Positions 1 through 5,610 of a stretch of DNA of 6,432 nucleotides are shown here, piece by piece (positions within the stretch are counted from its first letter, which is position 1; every line of letters starts with the position of its first letter). Source of the stretch: an uncultured Treponema sp. GTDB lineage: Bacteria > Spirochaetota > Spirochaetia > Treponematales > Treponemataceae. The DNA is taken from positions 1 to 6,432 of the forward strand of contig CAKUWD010000170.1 of assembly GCA_934699065.1 (NCBI GenBank). The letters run 5' to 3'. A program made the translations under genes and the position numbers. The notes under the pieces are model-generated. The model had not been told where the DNA came from and ran no database searches. It saw only the letters and a program-made list of their open reading frames with translations.

Positions 1-219
1 TCTCATAAGAGAAATTGTTACTTCCGCTGCCTGTTGAGGAATATTCTGATCTGGTTTGAGTCTGGAAAGTGTTCTGGCACTGGTACCTGCAATGCCTGCA
101 AAATCTTTATCTGTGTATTTAAATATTACATGAATAAAACTGTTGTACTCGTTCTTCGGCATTCCTTTAAATGCCATCATGCGACAATTAACAGGTGTAT
201 ATTGTTTTGTCTTTGTCAT
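1..219 (-). CDS. Putative Xre/MbcA/ParS-type antitoxin, 5' part only (runs off left edge)
   Basis: An ATG at 219 opens 73 codons with no stop before base 1, so the gene is truncated by the window. It is preceded by a G-rich Shine-Dalgarno-like stretch (GGGGGTG, 4 nt from the ATG). Residues about 37-73 (DKDFAGIAGTSARTLSRLK, then a short helix-like segment IPQQAAEV) resemble the region of MbcA/ParS/Xre antitoxins where a short helix-turn-helix with an 'S-x-R-T-L-x-R' core precedes the toxin-binding C-terminus. In that family the antitoxin usually lies just upstream of a RES-domain toxin and represses its own operon. Here the toxin would lie outside the window. The promoter with an internal palindrome fits autoregulation. 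The assignment is by eye from a short, divergent fragment; another small HTH regulator is possible. Confidence 0.5.
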   Translation of the reverse strand, partial: MTKTKQYTPVNCRMMAFKGMPKNEYNSFIHVIFKYTDKDFAGIAGTSARTLSRLKPDQNIPQQAAEVTISLMR

Positions 220-268
220 AAGCACCCCCAGATAAAATCAATTCCGCAGCATAAGCCACTTGTCTATT

Positions 269-298
269 ATTATAACGCCATTTGGCGTATAAAAGCAA
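269..298 (-). promoter_or_regulatory. Promoter with embedded palindromic operator for the antitoxin-like gene
   Basis: On the minus strand there is TTGCTT (298-293), an 18-nt spacer, and a perfect TATAAT (274-269), giving a predicted start near 262 and a leader of about 43 nt. The spacer holds the dyad ACGCCA-AA-TGGCGT (275-288), with 6-bp perfect arms and 2 nt between them. A repressor bound there would block RNA polymerase directly. The boxes and dyad are seen; the operator role is inferred. Confidence 0.6.
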
Positions 299-302
299 GT
301 TA

Positions 303-788
303 TTATTTTTCTGCCTGCTCCGGATAAGAGATTTCATCACCCCAGCCGACAATTGTCTGGTAAAAATTCTGAACCTGAATGAGCCCGTAGGAAAAAAGGA
401 AGGCCCTGTCTTTTTCGTTAATTTCGTCCAGACTTTTCCAGACAACTTCTCTGAGCGGTGGGTTTTCGCTGCCCGCTTCTTCGGGATCGTAGCCTGTAAT
501 TGCCTGCTGATCTTCTGGAACTGCAACTTCAAATGAATATTCTTTTCTTTCGTGAGAGTAGATTACAGCAAGTGGTTTTACAATTGTGCCGTCCAGGCCG
601 CACTCTTCTTTCAACTCGCGCAGGGCCGCCTGTTCGGGAGTCTCACCTTCTTCTATGCCGCCACCTGGTACAGAAAAGAATTCTTTACCGTTGTTTGCGT
701 CTTTGTAGCAGAGTCTTTCCATTAAGATTTTGCCGTCGCGGATTACAATTGCGACGCTTCGATTTTTGTAATTTGGGATTTCTTCCAT
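303..788 (-). CDS. Nudix hydrolase
   Basis: This 161-residue protein has a complete Nudix box at about residues 43-65 (G-x5-E-x7-REL-x-EE-x-GL), including the REUxEE core that binds the catalytic metal. Nudix enzymes cleave nucleoside diphosphates linked to another moiety. The substrate cannot be read from the sequence. A beta strand (SVAIVIRDGKILM) precedes the box, as usual, and the C-terminus is rather long with no recognised extra domain. ATG 788 is the only good start because an in-frame TAG lies at 816-818. No Shine-Dalgarno is visible and a TATACT box ends 6 nt before the ATG, which suggests a leaderless mRNA. It is divergent from the methyltransferase across the palindrome array. Confidence 0.9.
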   Translation of the reverse strand: MEEIPNYKNRSVAIVIRDGKILMERLCYKDANNGKEFFSVPGGGIEEGETPEQAALRELKEECGLDGTIVKPLAVIYSHERKEYSFEVAVPEDQQAITGYDPEEAGSENPPLREVVWKSLDEINEKDRAFLFSYGLIQVQNFYQTIVGWGDEISYPEQAEK

Positions 789-794
789 TATTTC

Positions 795-800
795 AGTATA
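795..800 (-). promoter_or_regulatory. Candidate -10 box for the Nudix gene, predicting a leaderless transcript
   Basis: TATACT on the minus strand is followed by six bases (GAAATA) and then the ATG at 788, so the predicted +1 coincides with the A of the start codon. There is no purine-rich ribosome binding site. No good -35 is seen at 16-18 nt. A second TATACT at 818-823 could instead give a leader of about 23 nt. Confidence 0.35.
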
Positions 801-856
801 AAGGATTTTCAGTGGCTAGTATATGGAAAACTGAGTAGCATCTTTCTTTTCGGGAT

Positions 857-1150
857 TCCTACAAAATATGTAAAATTCCTTATTTTGTAGGATACATATC
901 ATTTTGTTTTTGCCAATATTACCTACAAAAAGTACTAAAATGACTATTTTGTAGGTTGAAGCTTTATTCTTACCCCCAGCGGCTACCTACAAAATCAAAG
1001 AAACTTTATATTTTGTAGGTACTTTCACTCTTGGCTTGTATTAGTTGCAACCTACAAAATTATGATAATTGATGTTTTTGTAGGTATTCATAGTCTTGTG
1101 ATTTGAGAAATGTACCTACAAAAATGCAGAAAATATTAGTTTTGTAGGTA
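857..1150. repeat. Array of five palindromes (CCTACAAAA-N16-TTTTGTAGG) with 64-65 bp period
   Basis: Ten perfect copies of one 9-mer alternate in orientation. Core units are 858-891, 922-955, 986-1019, 1051-1084 and 1115-1148, each exactly 34 bp: CCTACAAAA, 16 nt, TTTTGTAGG. Unit starts are 64, 64, 65 and 64 bp apart, with spacers of 30, 30, 31 and 30 nt. Paired arms extend to 12 bp in units 1 and 3, 11 bp in unit 5 and 10 bp in units 2 and 4; units 2-5 share ACCTAC/GTAGGT flanks. Loop and spacer sequences differ between units, apart from a weak A-rich loop centre. The period is not a multiple of three, so it is not a coding repeat. It could be a multi-operator regulatory region, a protein-loading site or a string of RNA hairpins. 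I do not recognise it as a named family. Confidence 0.95.
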
Positions 1151-1170
1151 TTTTATCAATTTTATATGAT
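1142..1170 (+). promoter_or_regulatory. Candidate promoter of the methyltransferase, overlapping the last palindrome arm
   Basis: TTGTAG (1142-1147), which is part of the right arm of palindrome 5, is followed by a 17-nt spacer and TATGAT (1165-1170). This predicts a start near 1177, leaving the ribosome binding site in the transcript. An alternative is the extended -10 TGATATAAT (1167-1175), which needs no -35 but would start within the Shine-Dalgarno. Either way the array sits immediately upstream of, or inside, the promoter. Confidence 0.45.
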
Positions 1171-1180
1171 ATAATATAAA

Positions 1181-1186
1181 AGGAGA
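1181..1186 (+). promoter_or_regulatory. Ribosome binding site of the methyltransferase
   Basis: AGGAGA lies 8 nt before the ATG at 1195 and fixes that start. Confidence 0.8.
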
Positions 1187-1194
1187 ATTAAAAA

Positions 1195-1953
1195 ATGGAA
1201 TTCAGAAAAATCTTTGACACAATCCCCGAGCAGTTTGATAAGTTTCGCCCACGCTACAGCCAGGAGCTTTTTGACAATCTTATTGATTACGCAAAAATTG
1301 GTCCGGGTAAAAAAGTGCTGGAGCTTGGACCGGGGACAGGCCAGGCAACCGAGCCAATTTTGAACACAGGCTGCGACTACAATGCAATCGAACTTGGTGA
1401 ACATCTTTATGCAAAAATGAAAGAAAAGTTCGGCGACCGCCAAAACTTTAATATCGTAAATAATGATTTTATCACGCATGATTTTGAGGGGCAAAAATTC
1501 GACCTCATCTATTCAGCTGCGACAATTCAGTGGATTCCCGAAGACATCGCCTTTTCAAAAACCTACGACCTTCTTGCACCCGGCGGCACACTCGCAATGC
1601 TGCTCACAAAATCTGAATATAAAAGCACAAATCCGGTCCTTCATGATGATATCCAAAAAATCTATGATGCCTATTTTAAGCCGGAAACTCCATATACTCA
1701 TGGCAGCTTCCATTACCAGAATGCCACTAATTACGGCTATGTAGATTTTGAAGAACGCGACTTTTATGGCAAGCGCGAAATGACTGCCGACGAATACGTT
1801 GCCTTTAGCGGCACCCACTGCGACCACATGGTAATTGCCGAGCCCTTCAAGACTAAGTTTTTTGAAGGCCTCCGAAATGAGGTTTTAGCCCATGGTAACA
1901 AAATAACTTTTAATGACACTTATGTTATGTATCTGACAAAAAAGCCCATTTAA
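1195..1953 (+). CDS. Class I SAM-dependent methyltransferase
   Basis: This 252-residue protein carries the Rossmann-type methyltransferase core in its first half. SAM-binding motif I is VLELGPGTGQAT (residues 41-52). The acidic residue ending strand 2 is E66 (NAIELG). NNDF at 89-92 matches the adenine-binding acidic motif, FDLIYSAATIQW (102-113) is motif IV, and LLAPGG (126-131) is the turn typical of Methyltransf_11/25 proteins. The N-terminal FDTIPEQFDKFRPRY segment is common in small-molecule methyltransferases of this group. The substrate is unknown; no DNA-methylase motif such as DPPY or NPPY is present. It is the only plus-strand gene. Its promoter adjoins or overlaps the palindrome array, and its stop codon directly abuts the stop codon of the opposing Nudix gene. 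Confidence 0.92.
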   Translation: MEFRKIFDTIPEQFDKFRPRYSQELFDNLIDYAKIGPGKKVLELGPGTGQATEPILNTGCDYNAIELGEHLYAKMKEKFGDRQNFNIVNNDFITHDFEGQKFDLIYSAATIQWIPEDIAFSKTYDLLAPGGTLAMLLTKSEYKSTNPVLHDDIQKIYDAYFKPETPYTHGSFHYQNATNYGYVDFEERDFYGKREMTADEYVAFSGTHCDHMVIAEPFKTKFFEGLRNEVLAHGNKITFNDTYVMYLTKKPI

Positions 1954-2481
1954 TTATCTTTCATCATTTACAATGTGAAGCACGCCATTGTTGTCTAAAA
2001 TCTCTTTCATGCAGGTGCGCAAGAACTCAGGTCTTACATCAGTCTCCGGCAGCTGGTCCAGGGGAATCCAGTGAATGGATTCTTTGGCATTATCCCAGCC
2101 GATACTGCTACACTTTGCATCCTTTTTGCCCCGGCTTTTCATAAGGTAATAAAACTCAATTACATGACAGTGGAGGGGGTCATAGCCCAGATTTTTTTCT
2201 TTAAAAAAGTTTTCGCAGATTACAGCAAGACGGTCAACCTCGTAATCAACTCCGGTTTCTTCTTTTACTTCGCGAACAATGCATTCTTCTGATTTTTCAT
2301 TCATGTGCACGCCGCCGCCAACCGTGTAAAAATATTTTGAACTTTCACTTTTTACAACAAGAAAGCTGCCGTCTTCAATTATGATAGCGCCGGTTCTGTA
2401 GCGAAACCATTTATCGTCCGCCATAAAACAGCAGTCCGGATAGCCGATTCTGATATCTTTGATTTCTTTTTTATTTTCCAT
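1954..2481 (-). CDS. Nudix hydrolase, second gene of the peptidase-Nudix operon
   Basis: This 175-residue protein has a full Nudix box at about residues 56-78 (G-x5-E-x7-REVKEETGV), so the metal-binding glutamates are intact. About 25 residues with two adjacent cysteines (C17, C18) precede the first strand (RTGAIIIEDGSFLVV). The substrate is not predictable. AGAGGA ends 8 nt before ATG 2481 and sits just after the stop of the upstream peptidase gene (14-nt gap), so the two are probably co-transcribed and perhaps translationally coupled. An out-of-frame ATG inside the leader would give only five codons. It is not closely similar to the Nudix protein at 303-788: the sequences agree mainly in the Nudix box. 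The stop codons of this gene and the methyltransferase are adjacent, with no intergenic base. Confidence 0.9.
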   Translation of the reverse strand: MENKKEIKDIRIGYPDCCFMADDKWFRYRTGAIIIEDGSFLVVKSESSKYFYTVGGGVHMNEKSEECIVREVKEETGVDYEVDRLAVICENFFKEKNLGYDPLHCHVIEFYYLMKSRGKKDAKCSSIGWDNAKESIHWIPLDQLPETDVRPEFLRTCMKEILDNNGVLHIVNDER

Positions 2482-2495
2482 TTTTCATTTCCTCT

Positions 2496-3239
2496 TTATT
2501 TCATTACATAGAACATATTTCTGTATAAAGGCATTTTCAGCATCGAAGTGTTCCAGAGTTTTTTGAACTCTTCCACAGGAATTGTTCTATTGTAATAAAC
2601 TGATTCATCGCTGGTCGGTGCTGTGTCGAGGGCTGGCTCAATAGCATTTCCATCCTTATCAACATTTACCCAGCTCTGAATTGAATCTGCAAGATAAACT
2701 TTTTCTTCATCGTAGCCTGTAACAGTTGCAAAATGAAGATAGTTTTTATCAACAAAAGAACGGATTACAACAATTACTGGTCTGCCCTTTTCAAGTTCAT
2801 TCTGCAGGGCAGCAAAATTTCCTGTACACGCTGTCATTTTAATTCCACGCTTTTTGAAAAAGCCCGTGATTCCTTTTGGAAAAGCAATACCACCCTTCAT
2901 CTGAAAAGGAACTTCCTTAAAGGCTTCTTCGCCGCCAATCTGCACTCCACTATGACGAAGCACAAAGGCTGATGAAAAACCTGCACAACCGCCGCCCTGC
3001 TGAAATTCAAAATATGAGCCGGCTGGAGTCCTTACTGTCTGGGCTGTCGGGCTCACAAAATATTTTCCGCCCTTAGCATGGCGTCCAAAGCGGGGCAGCA
3101 AAGGTCCCATCAAAATGATATTTACGATATTAGTGATTACAAAAGCTGTAATACAAAATTTTACAACCTCCCAAATAATTCTGCCGACCATAGCGCCTCC
3201 TTTTGCCTTACCTGCCGATTTGTTCTTTGTCTTATTCAT
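2496..3239 (-). CDS. Membrane-anchored C39-like cysteine peptidase family protein
   Basis: The 247-residue product has a lysine-rich N-terminus, one hydrophobic segment at about residues 25-48 (FCITAFVITNIVNIILMG) and then a papain-like domain. This predicts an N-in signal anchor with the domain outside the inner membrane. Catalytic candidates are C85 in GGGCAGFSSAF, preceded by Q80/Q81 for the oxyanion hole, H169 in YLHFATVTGYD, and D185 in VYLADS. This is the order seen in Peptidase_C39_2-like proteins. The glycine-rich stretch before the cysteine resembles bacteriocin-processing peptidases, but there is no ABC-transporter domain. Start choice: GGAGG lies 5 nt before ATG 3239; a longer reading from TTG 3251 would put that Shine-Dalgarno inside the coding region. 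The target is unknown. Confidence 0.8.
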   Translation of the reverse strand: MNKTKNKSAGKAKGGAMVGRIIWEVVKFCITAFVITNIVNIILMGPLLPRFGRHAKGGKYFVSPTAQTVRTPAGSYFEFQQGGGCAGFSSAFVLRHSGVQIGGEEAFKEVPFQMKGGIAFPKGITGFFKKRGIKMTACTGNFAALQNELEKGRPVIVVIRSFVDKNYLHFATVTGYDEEKVYLADSIQSWVNVDKDGNAIEPALDTAPTSDESVYYNRTIPVEEFKKLWNTSMLKMPLYRNMFYVMK

Positions 3240-3278
3240 ATTAGCCTCCAAAAGACCTGCTTTTCAAGTTACATTTGC

Positions 3279-3307
3279 ATCATAAGGGCAAAGTTCTTAG
3301 CGCGCAA
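3279..3307 (-). promoter_or_regulatory. Promoter of the peptidase-Nudix operon
   Basis: On the minus strand TTGCGC (3307-3302), a 17-nt spacer and TATGAT (3284-3279) predict a start near 3272, about 33 nt before ATG 3239. It lies in the 128-bp gap between this operon and the YolD-like gene, which otherwise shows nothing recognisable. Confidence 0.5.
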
Positions 3308-3367
3308 GTGCCTTTTGGGTAAGTTGCAGATTTAAAGGGGTAAAGTATAAAAATCCAAGGGTGAAAA

Positions 3368-3715
3368 TTACTCCCCCAGTTCCGCAATTTCCTGATCTAT
3401 TGTTTTTTGGATTGCTTCGTCAAAGCCTGTAAGGGCCGCAAAGGGCAGGAAGATTTTTGCCCTTTGCGAAAGCGGCATGCGGTTGGGAAGTGAATCGTAA
3501 TTCCAGTCGTAGTCGAGGATGTCGGAATATTTAGAATCACTGTCTTCCAGAGACGAGGCACTGTCATCCCTTCCCTTCGCAGCAAAGCTGCTCGGAGACT
3601 CGCTCAAACTGCTCCACTGGAGCAGTTTCCCGGCTTCCAGCCGTCGCTCCCTATGATTCGGGATCTCATTCATAGATGCTGAAACAAGTTCAGCATGACG
3701 TTTGTCGTCTTTCAC
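3368..3715 (-). CDS. YolD-like partner of the Y-family polymerase, N-terminus formed by a repeat
   Basis: The C-terminal half (about residues 60-115) has the pattern of small YolD-like proteins encoded beside Y-family polymerases. It includes KYSDILDYDW, MPLSQRAKIFLPFAALTGFDEAI and an acidic helical tail; RAxxFxPFAALTGYDxAI is the family hallmark as I know it. Their biochemical role is poorly defined; they accompany UmuC-like polymerases in Firmicutes. The start is GTG 3715, whose last two bases lie within the polymerase stop codon (GTGA overlap), indicating translational coupling. Residues about 6-51 (RHAELVSAS through GRDD) are encoded by a dispersed palindromic repeat, not by family sequence, so the protein is about 45 residues longer than expected. 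An internal start at M15 would still lie within the repeat. Whether the extended form is stable is unknown. Confidence 0.7.
   Translation of the reverse strand: MKDDKRHAELVSASMNEIPNHRERRLEAGKLLQWSSLSESPSSFAAKGRDDSASSLEDSDSKYSDILDYDWNYDSLPNRMPLSQRAKIFLPFAALTGFDEAIQKTIDQEIAELGE
3563..3699. repeat. HAELVSAS-type dispersed palindromic repeat inside a coding region
   Basis: The element is bounded by GTCAT (3563-3567) and ATGAC (3695-3699), a 5-bp terminal inversion. It contains three hairpins: ATGCTGAA-acaag-TTCAGCAT (3676-3696), a perfect 10-bp stem AAACTGCTCC-act-GGAGCAGTTT (3606-3628), and GCAGC-aaa-GCTGC (3579-3591). In the reading frame of the host gene it yields HAELVSAS and IPN, words that recur in spurious translations of repeats in many bacterial genomes, from general knowledge. 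No target-site duplication is obvious. No transposase lies in the window, so any mobilisation would be in trans. Confidence 0.7.
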
Positions 3716-5100
3716 GCCTTGTGTCCTCCTATCTGAGAATTGCGGTCTATTGTTGTGGCGCCATCTTCCAGGTCCATCCCTTTTAAGATTGCGTTTTTAC
3801 CGTACTTACGCATGATTTCCAGACGGGCCTTCTGCAGGTTATTTTCCTTCTCCTGATTCAGACCGCCTTCTTTTTCAACAACTTCATCAAAAAGTCCCGG
3901 CTGCCTCTGGCTCTCAGGCTTTGTATTATTTGCAGTGATATTTATACGACGCACCAGCCAGGCTGGATTTGTGATTTTTTCGAAAAGTCCAACAAAGGCA
4001 TCCACCACCACCTTCGAAGAATTCGTTTCACTCCCAAGCGAGGCACTTCCGTGGGCAGGCTTTGGAACCTCGCGGCCGTAAAAGTCGCGCACCACTTCGC
4101 CATCAAAATCCTTAAGATTAAGACTCTCTACATCATAACCAACCTGAAGTGTAACCGACTCAGCAACAAGATTCTTCTTAAAAAGGTCGAGAGCCAGAAG
4201 CTCCGCCATTTCCCTCACAATTATTTTTGCTTTTTCAAAACTATAAGGCTCATGAAGCACCTGGCCGCTTCCAAGACTTTTTGCTTCAGACTTGTAATTC
4301 TTAATATCCTTCATTCCAACCGGTTCAAGGCCCCAGGCATGATCAATCAAAATCTCTGCATCAATTCCAAACTCCTTAAAAAGAAGGTCTGGATTATCCA
4401 GCGAGGTGCGAGCTATATCTCCCATAGTACGGATAAAATATTTGTCGAGCCTGCGAGCCGTTGCCCGTCCCACACGCCAGAAGTCAGTCAGCGGCTGGTG
4501 ATTCCAGAGCTGGCGGCGATATCCCGCAACATCAAGCTCAGCAATACGAACTCCATCTTCATCTGCAGGAATATGCTTAGCAACAATATCCATGGCCGCC
4601 TTGCACAAAAAGAGGTTGGGAGCAATTCCGGCTGTAGCAGTAATTCCAGTTTCGTGCAGCACCTCGCGGATTACTTTTACCGCAAGCTCGTGGGCACTCA
4701 GCTTATAAAATGGCAGATAACTTGTCGCATCAATAAAAACTTCATCAATAGAATAAACGTGAATATCCTCAGGAGAAAAATAGCGGAGATAAACATTGTA
4801 GATTCGGGTAGAATACTGTATGTAAAGAGCCATGCGGGGAGGCGCCACAATGTAGTCCAGCTCCTTTCCGGTCTGCCTTTTGATTTCGCGGGCCTTCGCC
4901 TCAACTTCAAAAAGCCGCGACCTCCCGCTGAGCCCGTAAGCCTTAAGAGCAGGCGTCACCGCAAGACAGATAGTTTTACTGGTACGGCTCTTGTCCGCCA
5001 CAACAAGCTTAGTCGTAAGCGGGTCAAGCAACCGTTCCCGGCATTCCACAGAGGCATAAAAAGATTTTAAGTCGATTGCGATATAGGTTCGGTCGGGCAT
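3712..5100 (-). CDS. Y-family (UmuC/UvrX-like) translesion DNA polymerase
   Basis: This 462-residue protein would copy past damaged bases. Palm residues are intact: D10 in YIAIDLKSFYASVE and D119-E120 in VYSIDEVFID, the three metal ligands. TAGIAPNLFLCKAAMDIVAK (about 156-175) matches the conserved segment after the second motif. A helix-hairpin-helix region follows (about 204-235, RVGRATARRLDKY), then a little-finger domain (about 265-395). QPGLFD (400-405) is a likely sliding-clamp-binding peptide. The ending (GATTIDRNSQIGGHKA) and the ADKSRTSKTICLAVTPALKAYG segment are typical of the Firmicutes UvrX/YqjW type rather than DinB. It follows ybaK by 21 nt, with only a distant GGGAG (12 nt) as ribosome site, and overlaps the YolD-like gene by 4 nt. 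No LexA-type operator was recognised. Confidence 0.92.
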   Translation of the reverse strand: MPDRTYIAIDLKSFYASVECRERLLDPLTTKLVVADKSRTSKTICLAVTPALKAYGLSGRSRLFEVEAKAREIKRQTGKELDYIVAPPRMALYIQYSTRIYNVYLRYFSPEDIHVYSIDEVFIDATSYLPFYKLSAHELAVKVIREVLHETGITATAGIAPNLFLCKAAMDIVAKHIPADEDGVRIAELDVAGYRRQLWNHQPLTDFWRVGRATARRLDKYFIRTMGDIARTSLDNPDLLFKEFGIDAEILIDHAWGLEPVGMKDIKNYKSEAKSLGSGQVLHEPYSFEKAKIIVREMAELLALDLFKKNLVAESVTLQVGYDVESLNLKDFDGEVVRDFYGREVPKPAHGSASLGSETNSSKVVVDAFVGLFEKITNPAWLVRRINITANNTKPESQRQPGLFDEVVEKEGGLNQEKENNLQKARLEIMRKYGKNAILKGMDLEDGATTIDRNSQIGGHKA

Positions 5101-5121
5101 GAGGCAAGCCGTCTCCCTGTC

Positions 5122-5604
5122 CTAGAGTTCCAGATCAACCACAGTTGCGTCGGTAGCTTTAATGAGATCGTTTGGTGCAATTTTGATTTGCACACCACGC
5201 TGACCACCGCTTATGCAAACCTGGTCGTGCAAAATAACAGTTTCGTCGATAAAGGTGCGGAACTTTTTCTTCATGCCGATTGGAGTGCAGCCGCCGCGTA
5301 TATAACCTGTCACCCCAAGAAGTTCTTCCGGGCGAACCGGGCCGATTTCCTTGCAGCCTGCAGCCTGGCGGGCCTTCTTCAAATTTATTTCAGATTCTGC
5401 ACTCTGGCAGAATACACAGATTTCTTTACTTTCTGTGCGCATTACGATTGTCTTAAAAACTGTTTCCGGAGCAACGCCGAGTTTTTCGGACAAGCGGAGA
5501 GCAGCTCCTTTTGCAAGCTCGTGCTCGCCGTCGTCTTCGTATTCGGCAGTTTCGTAAGAGATTCCAAGTCCATCAAGGATGCGCATTGCATTTGTTTTCT
5601 TCAT
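5122..5604 (-). CDS. ybaK: YbaK/EbsC family Cys-tRNA(Pro) deacylase
   Basis: This 160-residue protein matches the YbaK family along its length. It has K51 in VFKTIVM (the conserved catalytic lysine position), the GGCTPIG loop (104-110, family GGxSPxG), the FIDET strand (118-122), and SGGQRGVQI followed by APNDLI near the C-terminus. Family members hydrolyse mischarged tRNA, typically Cys-tRNA(Pro), in the cytosol; substrate range varies, so the cysteine specificity is assumed from the subfamily. It is first in a run with the polymerase and YolD-like genes. ATG 5604 lacks a Shine-Dalgarno, and a TACAAT box ends exactly 6 nt upstream, so the mRNA may be leaderless. The pairing with a translesion polymerase may be incidental. 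Confidence 0.9.
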   Translation of the reverse strand: MKKTNAMRILDGLGISYETAEYEDDGEHELAKGAALRLSEKLGVAPETVFKTIVMRTESKEICVFCQSAESEINLKKARQAAGCKEIGPVRPEELLGVTGYIRGGCTPIGMKKKFRTFIDETVILHDQVCISGGQRGVQIKIAPNDLIKATDATVVDLEL

Positions 5605-5610
5605 GAGACG

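Noticed and set aside
34..327. 97-codon plus-strand open frame at left edge
   Set aside because: It is antisense to the antitoxin-like gene, which has a ribosome site, promoter and plausible domain; the plus-strand product is cysteine-rich and low in credibility.
858..1148. CRISPR array
   Set aside because: The repeated element is only a 9-12 bp arm in alternating orientation; neither the 34-bp unit nor any 20+ bp block is conserved, and no cas gene is in the window.
858..1148. Integron attC sites or a tyrosine-recombinase site (34 bp like loxP)
   Set aside because: attC core motifs are absent, no cassette genes lie between units, and the 16-nt gap between arms is larger than the usual 6-8 nt crossover region.
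858..1148. TIGR-type tandem guide RNA array
   Set aside because: The 64-bp period and 30-nt spacers do not match what I know of those arrays, box C/D-like motifs are not consistent between units, and no Nop-domain gene is visible.
3240..3251. TTG start at 3251 for the peptidase-like gene
   Set aside because: It would place the GGAGG ribosome binding site inside the coding region; ATG 3239 has that site at proper spacing.
3340..3370. Terminator after the YolD-like gene
   Set aside because: There is a T-rich stretch on the minus strand but no stem of useful length before it.
4051..5070. 339-codon plus-strand open frame
   Set aside because: It lies entirely antisense to the well-supported Y-family polymerase and has no recognisable motifs or ribosome binding site.
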